Positions 34,666 through 43,440 are shown, numbered from the stretch's first letter. The stretch is DNA of 64,000 bases from CAJCIW01 sp963833965 (GCA_963833965.1 CAWHZZ010000001.1:930001-994000), one strand, 5' to 3'. The notes: generated by a model from the sequence alone, not told the origin. A program made the numbers and translations.

Positions 34666-37494
34666 ATGAGCACAACACAAATGACCGCTAGCCGCCTTCT
34701 TCAAGGAGGATTCCAACCGAACCAAGTGCAAACTCATCTCGAAGGGTTGCTCGGTTCTCTGATCAAGCGCAATCAATACCATTCTGTAAAAGCACAGCAG
34801 GACGCTCATCATTCCGCGAAGGGGACCTGGCTTGAGTCGATGTTGACTTCGGTGCAAAATGCCATCACAAACCGAATCAAGGCCCTTTCCGAAGCGCCTA
34901 AAGCCGCGGCCCCCGCTCAATCCGCCCCGGTCGATTGGGGAAAAGAAAACATCCGCCTGCAAACGTTTTACGGCTTTTTAAGGGATCATTCCGCATCTGC
35001 TGGCGTTGCCTTTAAATTGTGCGAAGCCATCCGGATGGACGCCGATCAAAAGATTCACAGTGTGTTAACTACTGGAGGAAATCCGAAAGATCTCCAAACG
35101 CAGCAGCTGGCGATCATCCTAAAAGCGCGTGAAGACATTGGAAAAGTGGTCGCTGATGCTGACTTTGCGATTTCAACCTCAAACAACTACGATCCGAGCA
35201 AAATGTCGGTTGCTGATGCAGTAGCCTATATCGATAAACGGGTCACAGAATATTTCAAAGAACACCTTAAACAATTAATGGAAAAAAATGATGAAGCAAA
35301 CGCCTTTGGGCTGCAGGATAAGGACATGTTTCTTTTTATCGAGAAGCCTAAGAGAATTGCGTGTTTGCTTTTGACGTCCCAAGGGCAATTAAACCTTGGC
35401 TTGATCTCTAAAATTAAATCGGAATTTTTCGCCGGGCCCAACCTATTGGAATACGAGCAAGGCATGCTTAATGTTTTGGACCAAATGGACACTTCCTGGC
35501 AAAGCGCGCTCGATGCTGTTCAACCTCCCTCTAAAACACAGTGCCCGTCGATAGCTCTCATTCGTGCCGATCTTGGGCTTTGGCTTTCGGCTACGGAACA
35601 AATTAAACAAATTCACTGCCAGCGGCTCGTCTTAGGCGCGTTGCTCAGCCAGCTTAACCAAGGGCCTGTGGGAGATTGCTTTGCGGTTTCTTGGGCAATC
35701 AAAAAGCACAATGAATTTTTGCTCAACTCGGTTGCCGATTATGCGGCGATCCTGCGTGACGGCTTTTTGACCCGGAATGTCAACGGCGTTCCCGATCATT
35801 TCTTTTTTGAGACGACGATCGCCGACGATGCGCTCAGCAGGCAATTGACCTTGCAGGGCACCGGCGCCGTGGATCAGTTTAATGGGAAGATGTTCTGGGA
35901 GTGCCCCAATATGATTGAAGCCGCAAAGCAAATGGGAATTTCCGATTTGGAGGCAACGGGACCGAAAATTTTGGAAAAGATCTTTGGTTACACCAATAAA
36001 CCCAAAACGATGACTTGTGGTGAGCTGATCCAATATTGCGCAAAGACTGTCGTGGAAAATACCGACCACCCCGATCATTCCGAAGATGAGCTGACGATTC
36101 TGGGCAAGTATGGATTTAGTTTATCAAATAATCGCTTGCTTAGAGCTTGGGAGACGTCGCTTGCTGCCATGGCAGAAGACGGACAAGGAGATTATGTCCG
36201 CGGTAACGTGAACGACTGTGTGATGAAGGTCCTCAAGCCTGTGTTTGACAACAGTGAGAAAAAAGCGGCAGGCTCATATCAGAAAACGTTGATCGAAGAA
36301 TTTAAAAAAATTTTCCAAGCCACGATGAACAACTCTTTCCGGCTTGTTTACAATGGATCGATTCCTTTGCAGCACGTCTCTAGTGACGGAAGCTCTTCAT
36401 CGGGAGGATTTGAACTCTATAAGCGCGATGTGGAAGACTTGACCAATAAGGGGGTGCGCGTCGCCACGCCTGATGAGTTTAAGGACTTTGTCTTTGCCAT
36501 GATCGATCAGGCGACTAAAGCGGAGCTGAGCAAAGTCAGTTCTTCAAAAGATAGAACAGTCATTTCCTCTGTGTCCGACGCTCTCAACCTTTGCGCGCAT
36601 GGCAATAATTTCGAACGCGATCTGCTCTGGGCCTATGATGATGCCAATCGCAAAGTCAGAGACCCTGTCGGCCATTTTGGCGATCTTGAGCGAACGCCGA
36701 TGACATCGCTCGATGGCGACAATCCGTGGGAAGTCGAGGCGGTCGACACGGGAACAGATTTTACGCCGGATGTCAAAACCATCAAGCCAAAAGATCCCGG
36801 CGCGCTGCTAAAATGGCTTTTGGGACTCGCATCGTGGAAGGAATCGACGAAGCAGTACCTAGATGAAGATACCGCGACAAGCCCGCAGCATGCTTTCAAC
36901 ATCGAATTCGAAAATGAAGAATTCAAATCCTTTCTCGGGAGCAAGCAATCTCCGGACCAATGGATTAAAAAAACTTTGATGGATCCCGGACAAAAGATCT
37001 CCAGGTCGGAAATGAGTGATGCCGCAAAAGCGGCCCTGCAAGAAAAGATCAAAGCGTGGCTCTCCAATCAGTTCAGCACTCCGATTCCCGACTCTGTCAT
37101 GCAAAACGTAGATCAGCTTTTTTCCACATTGAATTCCCGCTATGGAGTGACCGTGCAGCAATATTCGCAACGGGTGCATGACGGCCTCGTTAAAATTTTC
37201 CGATTCAATAAGGATCAGTCGATTGTCTTCTCGCTCGCGTTTGATCAAGTTTTGATTCGATCGCTTCCGCAAGATCAGAGAAAAGCAATTGAGTCGCAAG
37301 CTGTCCGTTTTGCAAAAACAAATTGGAATACGGGACCAAAGAATCTTTTCTTCTGCGGCTTCTTTAATCCAAGAACACAGAAGGTCGATTTTGGAAATAT
37401 CGCCGAAGACCATACTGGATTGGAACCAATGGACCAATTTGAATGGATTGATAAACTCCATTGGGAAGTCGATCCCGTCGCAGTCAAAAGTTAA
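34666..37494 (+). CDS. Large cytosolic protein with calpain-like QGxxGDC motif, candidate effector
   Basis: A 942-residue protein with no signal peptide or membrane helix. The segment LNQGPVGDCFAVSWAI has the QG-x-x-GDC-x pattern around the catalytic cysteine of calpain-type peptidases (here Cys338). A matching His/Asn pair is not obvious; His916 in EDHTG is one candidate but is far away. The N-terminal 300 residues are helical with an Ala/Pro hinge near 85. No other domain is recognised. The size, cytosolic nature and strong GGGAGGG ribosome-binding site 5 bp upstream fit a type III secreted effector, which is inference. The ATG at 34666 is preferred to 34600. Confidence 0.65.
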   Translation: MSTTQMTASRLLQGGFQPNQVQTHLEGLLGSLIKRNQYHSVKAQQDAHHSAKGTWLESMLTSVQNAITNRIKALSEAPKAAAPAQSAPVDWGKENIRLQTFYGFLRDHSASAGVAFKLCEAIRMDADQKIHSVLTTGGNPKDLQTQQLAIILKAREDIGKVVADADFAISTSNNYDPSKMSVADAVAYIDKRVTEYFKEHLKQLMEKNDEANAFGLQDKDMFLFIEKPKRIACLLLTSQGQLNLGLISKIKSEFFAGPNLLEYEQGMLNVLDQMDTSWQSALDAVQPPSKTQCPSIALIRADLGLWLSATEQIKQIHCQRLVLGALLSQLNQGPVGDCFAVSWAIKKHNEFLLNSVADYAAILRDGFLTRNVNGVPDHFFFETTIADDALSRQLTLQGTGAVDQFNGKMFWECPNMIEAAKQMGISDLEATGPKILEKIFGYTNKPKTMTCGELIQYCAKTVVENTDHPDHSEDELTILGKYGFSLSNNRLLRAWETSLAAMAEDGQGDYVRGNVNDCVMKVLKPVFDNSEKKAAGSYQKTLIEEFKKIFQATMNNSFRLVYNGSIPLQHVSSDGSSSSGGFELYKRDVEDLTNKGVRVATPDEFKDFVFAMIDQATKAELSKVSSSKDRTVISSVSDALNLCAHGNNFERDLLWAYDDANRKVRDPVGHFGDLERTPMTSLDGDNPWEVEAVDTGTDFTPDVKTIKPKDPGALLKWLLGLASWKESTKQYLDEDTATSPQHAFNIEFENEEFKSFLGSKQSPDQWIKKTLMDPGQKISRSEMSDAAKAALQEKIKAWLSNQFSTPIPDSVMQNVDQLFSTLNSRYGVTVQQYSQRVHDGLVKIFRFNKDQSIVFSLAFDQVLIRSLPQDQRKAIESQAVRFAKTNWNTGPKNLFFCGFFNPRTQKVDFGNIAEDHTGLEPMDQFEWIDKLHWEVDPVAVKS

Positions 37495-37516
37495 TTATAG
37501 ACTTTGCGACGGATTT

Positions 37517-37610
37517 TACGCAAAGACGCTACGACGCCAAGTCGCGGAGAAAATTGAAAAAATGATTTGTAAAAATCTTTGCGTCTTGGTGACTTGTGCG
37601 CCTTTGCGTT
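37517..37610 (-). repeat. Dispersed CGCAAAG/CTTTGCG repeat, copy 2
   Basis: This is the inverted copy of the repeat at 21865-21953, with about 10 extra bases in the left part (GGTGACTTGTGCG region). It runs up to the lplA stop codon: the TTA read as TAA at 37609-37611 includes the repeat's last bases. The end TTTACGCAAAGACGC is inverted with respect to CCTTTGCGTT at the other side. Confidence 0.88.
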
Positions 37611-38334
37611 AAATCGTCGTACTCGCTGAGCTTCGAAAGAACTCCAAAGTTGTTGACTGTCGCACAGGCTCTTGAGAAATGGTCAGCGCTTCTTCCAAAG
37701 AGAGTTCCTCGAGGGGGAAGCGCATTTCTAACTCCTGAACAATGCTGTTTATCCATGCTTCTTTATCGGAAAAATGGTCCGACAATTTGCAGAGGAACTC
37801 GTTGTGCGGGCGCCCTGCGCGATAGGGCGGTGTTTTTTTGGGATGGAGTAGGTACTGCATTTTATGAGGGTCGTAGTCCCATAAAAAAGAGGTGTGGTGC
37901 AGCCACCTGTCTTTTTTGATGTATTGGGCATTGCCGCCGAATTTTCGATCGCCGATGACATAATCGTTTTCCTTTAAACGAAATTGCGGATGTTTTAGCG
38001 CACCCGCATAAATCTCCTCCGTCCATTTCATAATCGGCTCAGGGAACGCCGGAAAACTGTGGATTTGTTTTTCACAAATGAAGGTGATAAAAATCGTATT
38101 TTCATCGATGACGACTGTCCCTCCGCCGCTGAACCTTTTGATCAAGGGTATGTTATCTCTTTCGGCTTTTGCGCAATCGACGAGCTCTTCCCTTTTGCCT
38201 GAGATTCCCATGACAATGGCGGGAGGAGAACCTTCATTGATCAAGCACCAATTGCCCAAATCAGATCGCAACAGCCTTTCCTCTAAGAGGAGCTGCTTGT
38301 AAATCGGATATGACTTTAAGCGAAGGAGATTCAT
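37609..38334 (-). CDS. lplA: Lipoate-protein ligase A family protein
   Basis: A 241-residue member of the biotin/lipoate ligase fold. Recognisable segments are the RLLRSDLGNWCLINEG start, IPLIKRFSGGGTVVIDENT near residue 70 (the RxxGGGxV lipoyl-AMP motif), DYVIGDRKFGGNAQYIKKDRWLHHTSFLWD near 124 with the conserved lysine GDRKFGG, and P-x-YRAGRPHNEFL. It attaches scavenged lipoate or octanoate to dehydrogenase E2 subunits. It directly follows the small exported gene (stop-start adjacent). The last codons lie next to a dispersed repeat. Confidence 0.9.
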   Translation of the reverse strand: MNLLRLKSYPIYKQLLLEERLLRSDLGNWCLINEGSPPAIVMGISGKREELVDCAKAERDNIPLIKRFSGGGTVVIDENTIFITFICEKQIHSFPAFPEPIMKWTEEIYAGALKHPQFRLKENDYVIGDRKFGGNAQYIKKDRWLHHTSFLWDYDPHKMQYLLHPKKTPPYRAGRPHNEFLCKLSDHFSDKEAWINSIVQELEMRFPLEELSLEEALTISQEPVRQSTTLEFFRSSASTTI

Positions 38335-38706
38335 TCAATATCGCAAGTTGACGATGTCTTCAATCTTGACGACTTGAAACTGAATGCCTTGCGACGAGTT
38401 AAAGCGGAATAGAATCACGGTGGAATTAGACATGGGCGCCATATCGATCACATTGTTGATCGTCGTCCCGTCGGAAAGCTCGAAATAGACTTTGCCGCTT
38501 GATTTCTCTTTTTTTAGGAGTTCAAAAGCCTGCTGGAAATCGGCAGCCCTTGCAGCGGGTGTGACCATCATGTATCTAGGGATTGGCGCTGCTTGAGAGC
38601 GGGGCGAAGAAGGTGCAGCGGGAGCATTGGCGTCTGCTAGCGTGGTCGTTTGGGCCGCGTGTGCGGAAACCGCAACAGTTAAAAGAAGCAAAGAACTTTT
38701 CAGCAT
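38335..38706 (-). CDS. Small exported protein of unknown function
   Basis: A 123-residue protein with a signal peptide (MLKSSLLLLTVAVSAHAAQT, likely cut after AHA). A Pro/Ala-rich spacer (residues 27-42) is followed by a compact domain of about 75 residues with the segments KVYFELSDGTTINNVIDM and TVILFRFNSSQGIQFQVVKI, which suggest a small beta-rich fold. I recognise no family. It lies 2 bp after the receiver-domain gene and directly before lplA, so the three are probably co-transcribed. Confidence 0.7.
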   Translation of the reverse strand: MLKSSLLLLTVAVSAHAAQTTTLADANAPAAPSSPRSQAAPIPRYMMVTPAARAADFQQAFELLKKEKSSGKVYFELSDGTTINNVIDMAPMSNSTVILFRFNSSQGIQFQVVKIEDIVNLRY

Positions 38707-38708
38707 AA

Positions 38709-39269
38709 CTACTCCGAAACGTTTTTTTTGGATTTGGTTCGGGTCCTGGCTTTGTTCACTTTTTTGAGCATTGGGCCAAGAGAGGAATTTTTATCGAGGC
38801 CGACAATTTCAGCTGAAAGTTTCGGAAACGAAGCCCTCGCCGTTTTTTTGAACTTTTTCGCCATCATATTGACTTTTTTAGTCGGAGGTTTAGATTGGGT
38901 GGCGACGAGGATCCGTTGAAAGACTTCATCGGCGTCAAAGGGTTCATTCAGGAAATCGGTGATCCCCATGTTTATCGCTTTGACGAGGAAATTCTTTTTT
39001 AGGTTATTCGTGATGAGCAAAATGGCAGCGGCGCGATAGCCGGAAAGATTTCGGATCTGTTCGACGATGCTGGGCCATGTATCAGAAAGGGTCTTCTCAT
39101 CGAGGATAATCACCGCCGCCTGAACGCTCCCCAGCCAATCGACGGCCGTAAAACTATCAGAGGCATCGATCACTTGAAAACTTCCCTTGAGAGATCGCTT
39201 GAAGAATGCGCTCTTGTAGCTGTCCGCAGAGACGATGAGAACGATCGGTAGAGATTCGGTTTTTGCCAT
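38709..39269 (-). CDS. Stand-alone degenerate receiver-domain protein
   Basis: A 186-residue protein whose first 130 residues follow the response-regulator receiver fold: PIVLIVSADSYKSAFF (beta 1), AAVIILDEKT with a candidate phospho-site Asp57, AILLITN (beta 4) and MGITDFLNEPFDADEVFQRI (beta 5). The usual acidic pair in beta 1 is reduced to one residue, and the conserved lysine of the KP motif is glutamate (NEP). Phosphorelay chemistry is therefore doubtful. The C-terminal 55 residues are strongly basic (KKVNMMAKKFKKTARAS), which may bind nucleic acid or a partner. It lies 11 bp downstream of mnmG. Confidence 0.8.
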   Translation of the reverse strand: MAKTESLPIVLIVSADSYKSAFFKRSLKGSFQVIDASDSFTAVDWLGSVQAAVIILDEKTLSDTWPSIVEQIRNLSGYRAAAILLITNNLKKNFLVKAINMGITDFLNEPFDADEVFQRILVATQSKPPTKKVNMMAKKFKKTARASFPKLSAEIVGLDKNSSLGPMLKKVNKARTRTKSKKNVSE

Positions 39270-39280
39270 AAGGTGTTAAT

Positions 39281-41110
39281 TTATTCCCGTTTGCTTTTCA
39301 ACGCTACCATCAAAACAGTGATGTCCGCAGGGGAAACGCCAGAGATGCGAGAAGCTTGGCCGAGATTTGCGGGCTGCAGCCGGTGCAATTTCTCTCGAGC
39401 TTCATTGCTCAAACCACAGACGTTTAAAAAATTGAAGCCTTTAGGGATGAGAAATCGCTCGATTGTCTCTAATTTCGCGGCCTCATTTGCCTGTCTTTCG
39501 ATATAGCCAGCGTATTTTAAATTCAATTCGATTTGGAAATTGATCTCTTGGCCGTAATCTGTGGAATGGTCGGGAAATTCTTCCAAGATCATTTGGTAGG
39601 TGAATTCGGGGCGGCAGAGCAGCTGGGCAAGCGTTGTCGATTTTCCATGGTATTGCCGATGCGTCTTTAAAAGTTTTGCCATTTCAAATTCAATCGCCTT
39701 CTTTTTTTCGAGCAAACGATGATAGCGCACAGCGTCGATAAGTCCTAATTGGTGGCCGTATTCCCTTAAGCGAAGGTCGGCGTTGTCTTGTCGGAGCAGC
39801 AGGCGGTGCTCAGCGCGGCTTGTGAACATGCGATACGGCTCGTCGAGTTCTTTTGAAATCAGCTCGTCGACCATCACGCCGATATACGCCTCGGAGCGTT
39901 TGAGGATAAAGGGGGGTCGTCCGGAAACTTTCAGCGCGGCGTTGATCCCTGCAATCAACCCTTGGCCGGCGGCTTCTTCATAGCCGGTGGTGCCGTTGAT
40001 TTGACCGGCAAAAAAGAGTCCTTCGATGCGATGCGTTTCAAGCGTGGGTTTAAGCTGTCCACTTTTGACATAGTCATATTCGATGGCATAGGCCGGCCGC
40101 ATCACTTCCGCTTTTTCTAAGCCTGGTATCGTGTGCAGCATCTGCAACTGAACATCAAATGGTAGCGAGGAGGAGATTCCATTGACGTAGATCTCTTCTG
40201 TGTGCAACCCTTCCGGCTCGAGGAATAATTGGTGCCGCTCTTTGTCAGCAAATCGCACCATCTTATCTTCAATCGAGGGGCAATAACGGGGACCCCTACT
40301 CTGAATGGCCCCGGAATACATGGGCGAAAGGTGCAAGTTCGCTCGAACGACCTTCTTCGTCTCTTCATTGGTGTAGGTAATATGACAAGGAACCTGGGTG
40401 AGGCTTATGCCCTCTGGCTCATCATAGGAAAAACGGACGCCCTCTTCGCCGGGCTGCTCCTGCATCTGTGAAAAATCGACGCTGCGGCGATTGATCCGTG
40501 GCGGGGTACCGGTCTTTAACCTGCCCAAGCGGAATCCGAGCTCTTCTAAATGGGCCGACAGGCCCACAGAGGGCTTGTCTCCAGCTCTTCCACCGGCGAA
40601 TTGCGTCGGACCGATGTGGATCAATCCCCTCATGAAAGTGCCGGAAGAAACAATCAAAGTTTTTCCACGATAAGCAATTCCTTCGAGTGTGGCGACACCG
40701 ACAACCCTTTCGTTTTCGATGATGAGCGCTTCTGTCGTGCCTTGCTTGATGTGCAGATGAGGAATTAATTCCAATCGATGCTTCATCGCTGCGGCGTAGG
40801 CGAATTTATCGGCCTGAGCGCGCGGCGACCAGACGGCAGGTCCTTTGGAGGCATTGAGCATGCGGAATTGAATGCCTGTTTGGTCGGTGACTTTGCCCAT
40901 GATCCCACCGAGTGCGTCGATCTCGCGGACGATGTGTCCCTTGGCAGTACCTCCGACAGCGGGATTGCAGCTCATTTTTGCAATCGTGTCCAAATTCATC
41001 GTCAAAAGCAGCGTTTTAGCGCCCATTTTGGCAGCCGCATGCGCAGCTTCACAGCCGGCGTGCCCAGCCCCTACGACGATGACATCGAATTCTTCAGGAT
41101 ATGTCCACAT
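39281..41110 (-). CDS. mnmG: tRNA uridine-5-carboxymethylaminomethyl modification enzyme MnmG (GidA)
   Basis: MnmG, with MnmE, modifies U34 in the anticodon of several tRNAs using FAD and NADH. The 609-residue protein has the FAD-binding FDVIVVGAGHAGCEAAHAAAKMG start, the SCNPAVGGTAKGHIVREIDALGG signature near residue 50, ASKGPAVWSPRAQADK, and LKTGTPPRI near 200. The C-terminal helical MnmE/tRNA-binding domain is complete. Length is typical. No clear ribosome-binding site precedes the ATG. It follows the small ribosomal-type gene after its terminator. Confidence 0.97.
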   Translation of the reverse strand: MWTYPEEFDVIVVGAGHAGCEAAHAAAKMGAKTLLLTMNLDTIAKMSCNPAVGGTAKGHIVREIDALGGIMGKVTDQTGIQFRMLNASKGPAVWSPRAQADKFAYAAAMKHRLELIPHLHIKQGTTEALIIENERVVGVATLEGIAYRGKTLIVSSGTFMRGLIHIGPTQFAGGRAGDKPSVGLSAHLEELGFRLGRLKTGTPPRINRRSVDFSQMQEQPGEEGVRFSYDEPEGISLTQVPCHITYTNEETKKVVRANLHLSPMYSGAIQSRGPRYCPSIEDKMVRFADKERHQLFLEPEGLHTEEIYVNGISSSLPFDVQLQMLHTIPGLEKAEVMRPAYAIEYDYVKSGQLKPTLETHRIEGLFFAGQINGTTGYEEAAGQGLIAGINAALKVSGRPPFILKRSEAYIGVMVDELISKELDEPYRMFTSRAEHRLLLRQDNADLRLREYGHQLGLIDAVRYHRLLEKKKAIEFEMAKLLKTHRQYHGKSTTLAQLLCRPEFTYQMILEEFPDHSTDYGQEINFQIELNLKYAGYIERQANEAAKLETIERFLIPKGFNFLNVCGLSNEAREKLHRLQPANLGQASRISGVSPADITVLMVALKSKRE

Positions 41111-41134
41111 GATGATTATAAGGAGGGTAGGAAG

Positions 41135-41159
41135 AAAAAGCCCCCTTCAAGGGGGCTTT
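41135..41159 (-). terminator. Rho-independent terminator of the small ribosomal-type gene
   Basis: On the minus strand AAAGCCCCC (41151-41159) pairs with GGGGGCTTT (41137-41145), leaving a 5-base loop, and runs straight into a T-rich tract (41135-41139). It separates the 28-codon gene from mnmG. Confidence 0.92.
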
Positions 41160-41173
41160 CGATAACCTAACGG

Positions 41174-41260
41174 TTATTTTTTGTGCCGATCGCGGCGGCG
41201 TCTTTTTTTTCTTTTGTGCTTCGCGATCTTCGCACGTCTTTTTTTCTTTACAGATGCCAT
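41174..41260 (-). CDS. 28-residue very basic ribosome-associated peptide (AURKAIP1/COX24, bS22-like)
   Basis: A tiny ORF reading MASVKKKRRAKIAKHKRKKR followed by RRRDRHKK. It matches the AURKAIP1/COX24-domain peptides, whose mycobacterial member is ribosomal protein bS22 (MGSVIKKRRKRMxKKKH-type). GGAG lies 10 bp before the ATG and a strong terminator follows the stop, so it has its own gene boundaries. It is likely a small-subunit ribosomal protein near the decoding centre; this is inferred from the family. It sits between dnaB and mnmG, and is easily missed by gene finders. Confidence 0.82.
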   Translation of the reverse strand: MASVKKKRRAKIAKHKRKKRRRRDRHKK

Positions 41261-41457
41261 AGAACTTTATCTCCTTTCATGAAACTATTTTACCGTCCCC
41301 AAAGGAATAAATCAATTACTTAAACGCGCTGTTATTGTCTGGGTTTGCCCGTTGAAGTCCACTTCCCATCCTTCCTCAGCATTTGCAAAAAATTCTTTGT
41401 CATAAACTTCATTTTCGAACTTGATCTCATTGTGATAAAAATTTTTTATTATGAAAT
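41261..41457. other. 197 bp gap between dnaB and the bS22-like gene
   Basis: It carries the ribosome-binding site of the 28-residue peptide gene. On the minus strand a frame ending at 41312 is open through protein-like text (NEIKFENEVYDKEFFANAEE), but no start codon precedes it within the gap. It could be a decayed gene end. Nothing else is visible. Confidence 0.35.
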
Positions 41458-43440
41458 TTAAGGGGAAAAGGCCGCGAACGCTTCGTCGTTCTCTCCCGGC
41501 GCCCCCGGTCTCGCATTCATTGGCGAGTAGTTGGCGAACTGGGCGATCTCTTTGCGGTAGGTCAAATTCACGCTGCCGACAGCCCCATGGCGATTTTTCG
41601 CCACGATGAGTTCAACGTGACCTGGTTTATCGTAGGGGTCATAATAATCTCGACGAAGCAAGAACATAACGATGTCCGAGTCCTGCTCGAGGCTGTTGTG
41701 CACAACGATTCCATTTGCCACGAAGTTGTGAACATTCTCAACAGTAGCGTCGTACACATCTTCAATGCCGCACTCTTGGATTGAGTATATTTCGTTCCAA
41801 TAAACGTCCGATTGTTCAAGTAAACACAAGCAAGTTTCTGCCTGCTCTTTAAATTTGTTCTCCTCGCTTTGCAATGCCTGTTTTTCTGGCAGCTTATTGG
41901 TATTCTTACCTGGATTATTCATGAGGTTTTCAAATAATCCAATCCGATCTCCCTTTTTTAAATTTTCTAAGGGACTCCAACCCTCCAATTTTAAAAATGG
42001 ATGGTTTGCGCTGGCTTTGATCGATCTTCCTGAGCGTGTTTTCAGCTCGTAGACTTTCTTTTTCCCGGAGTAGAAGGCTTTAACCAACCTATGCTTGCCA
42101 ATTTTCAGATCTTTATCGACCGCGTGAACAAAAATGGGAGTTTGTTTTTTTCGTTCGGCCAATTCCTTAATCGTATAGACTTTTCCACTTTGCGCATCCT
42201 GAATCAATGCATCTCCTGTGAGACACCCCGATTCCCTCAAATCGCTCATCATTGGGCGGTGCCCTTGTCTTTCTTCGACTTTGCGGGAAAGCTGCGAGAG
42301 GCAAAGGATCGGCAAATTTAGTTCGCGCGCGAGCGTTTTCATCATGCGCGAGATCTCAGAAATTTCATTCTGCCGGTTCTCGACATTGCGGGTGAGTCCT
42401 GATCCCGAAATGAGCTGAAGATAATCGACGATCAGAAGCTGGATGTTGTGGCTCTCTTTCATGCGACGGGCGCGGGCGCGCAGGTCGGTGATCTTCAATC
42501 CCGGCTGGTCGTCGATGACGACAGAACCCTTCATCATTGCATTGACGGCGGCGACGGCGCGTTGGTATTCGATGCCGTTGATCGATCCGGTACGGATTTT
42601 ATCCGACTCGACCTCAGACTGACTGCAGATCATTCTATGCAGAAGTTGTTCTGCGGTCATTTCGAGAGAAAAAATGCCAACGGGAAGCGAATTTTTAAAG
42701 GCGACATTTTCGGCGATATTGAGCGCAAGAGCTGTCTTTCCCATCGCGGGACGCGCGGCGAGAATCATCAGATTCGAAGCGCCTAGGCCGTTGATCATTT
42801 TGTCGAGATCCACAAAGTGGGTGGGGATGCCTGTAATCCCCAAATCTTCGGGCCCTCTCTTTAGAAAGCGCTCTTGCCTCTCTTGCAGCTCTTTCAAATA
42901 GGGAAGCTGAGAGGTAGATTTAACGCCCGATAAGAGATCTTTAATCAGGATGCCTGCTTTGGAATTCGCCGCTTGGCTGATGAGGAAAAATTTCGCTTGG
43001 GCATCATCGAGGAGCACATGCACATCATCGGGATTGTTGAGCGCTTGGCGTTCCACATCTTGCGCAGCATTGATCATACGCCGTAACATCGATTTGTCGC
43101 GGACAAGTTCGATGTACTCTTCGATGTAGGCGGAAGTTCCTGCGTATTGAGCGAGAGTTGTCAGATAGCCGATGCCGCCAATCGCTTTGAGCTTGTCTTG
43201 CCGTTTGAGCTCTTCGCCGATCAGATGCACGTCGGCAGGCTTGTCAGCGCGATAGGCGCCTTTTAAGACTTGGAAGACGACTTTGTGCTCGGTGAAATAA
43301 AAATCATTTTCATCGAGGCCGTCAGCGCCGATATTCAGGCTATTGATGCTGGTCAGCATCGATCCCAGCACAATCATTTCCGATTCTTTCGAATGCGGCG
43401 CAAGCTTGATTTTCTCTTTGGAAATAGTCTCTTCAGACAT
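41458..43440 (-). CDS. dnaB: Replicative DNA helicase DnaB, interrupted by an in-frame intein
   Basis: DnaB unwinds DNA at the replication fork. The host protein is residues 1-405 and 583-660. It has the N-terminal primase-interacting domain (SKESEMIVLGSMLTSINSL), Walker A AARPAMGKTALALNIAEN near 232, LLIVDYLQLISG near 335, and LSQLSRKVEERQGHRPMMSD before the insertion. After splicing, DLRESG joins SLEQDSDIVMFLLRRD, the normal DnaB sequence. The ATG at 43440 opens MSEETISKEK. It lies downstream of tRNA-Ser. Total product length is 660 residues; the mature helicase would be 483. Confidence 0.96.
   Translation of the reverse strand: MSEETISKEKIKLAPHSKESEMIVLGSMLTSINSLNIGADGLDENDFYFTEHKVVFQVLKGAYRADKPADVHLIGEELKRQDKLKAIGGIGYLTTLAQYAGTSAYIEEYIELVRDKSMLRRMINAAQDVERQALNNPDDVHVLLDDAQAKFFLISQAANSKAGILIKDLLSGVKSTSQLPYLKELQERQERFLKRGPEDLGITGIPTHFVDLDKMINGLGASNLMILAARPAMGKTALALNIAENVAFKNSLPVGIFSLEMTAEQLLHRMICSQSEVESDKIRTGSINGIEYQRAVAAVNAMMKGSVVIDDQPGLKITDLRARARRMKESHNIQLLIVDYLQLISGSGLTRNVENRQNEISEISRMMKTLARELNLPILCLSQLSRKVEERQGHRPMMSDLRESGCLTGDALIQDAQSGKVYTIKELAERKKQTPIFVHAVDKDLKIGKHRLVKAFYSGKKKVYELKTRSGRSIKASANHPFLKLEGWSPLENLKKGDRIGLFENLMNNPGKNTNKLPEKQALQSEENKFKEQAETCLCLLEQSDVYWNEIYSIQECGIEDVYDATVENVHNFVANGIVVHNSLEQDSDIVMFLLRRDYYDPYDKPGHVELIVAKNRHGAVGSVNLTYRKEIAQFANYSPMNARPGAPGENDEAFAAFSP
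41695..42225 (-). other. DnaB mini-intein, 177 residues
   Basis: The insertion starts with CLTGDALIQD (block A, Cys1), has block B SIKASANHPFL with its histidine, and ends VYDATVENVHNF (block F) then NGIVVHN (block G), followed by extein Ser+1. All residues needed for protein splicing are present: Cys1, the block B His, the penultimate His and terminal Asn. The middle (about residues 98-140) is a short polar linker with no LAGLIDADG endonuclease. The site is the same as in the Synechocystis DnaB intein (RESG^C ... HN^SxEQD). Confidence 0.95.

Noticed and set aside
41108..41120. Possible leaderless mnmG transcript (TATAAT four bases before the ATG)
   Set aside because: The -35 position reads GGGCTT, a poor match, and the terminator T-tract overlaps the region. 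A lone -10 hexamer is weak evidence.
41312..41457. Protein-like minus-strand frame downstream of dnaB
   Set aside because: It has no start codon in the gap and only about 49 codons; kept only as a possible remnant in the gap note.
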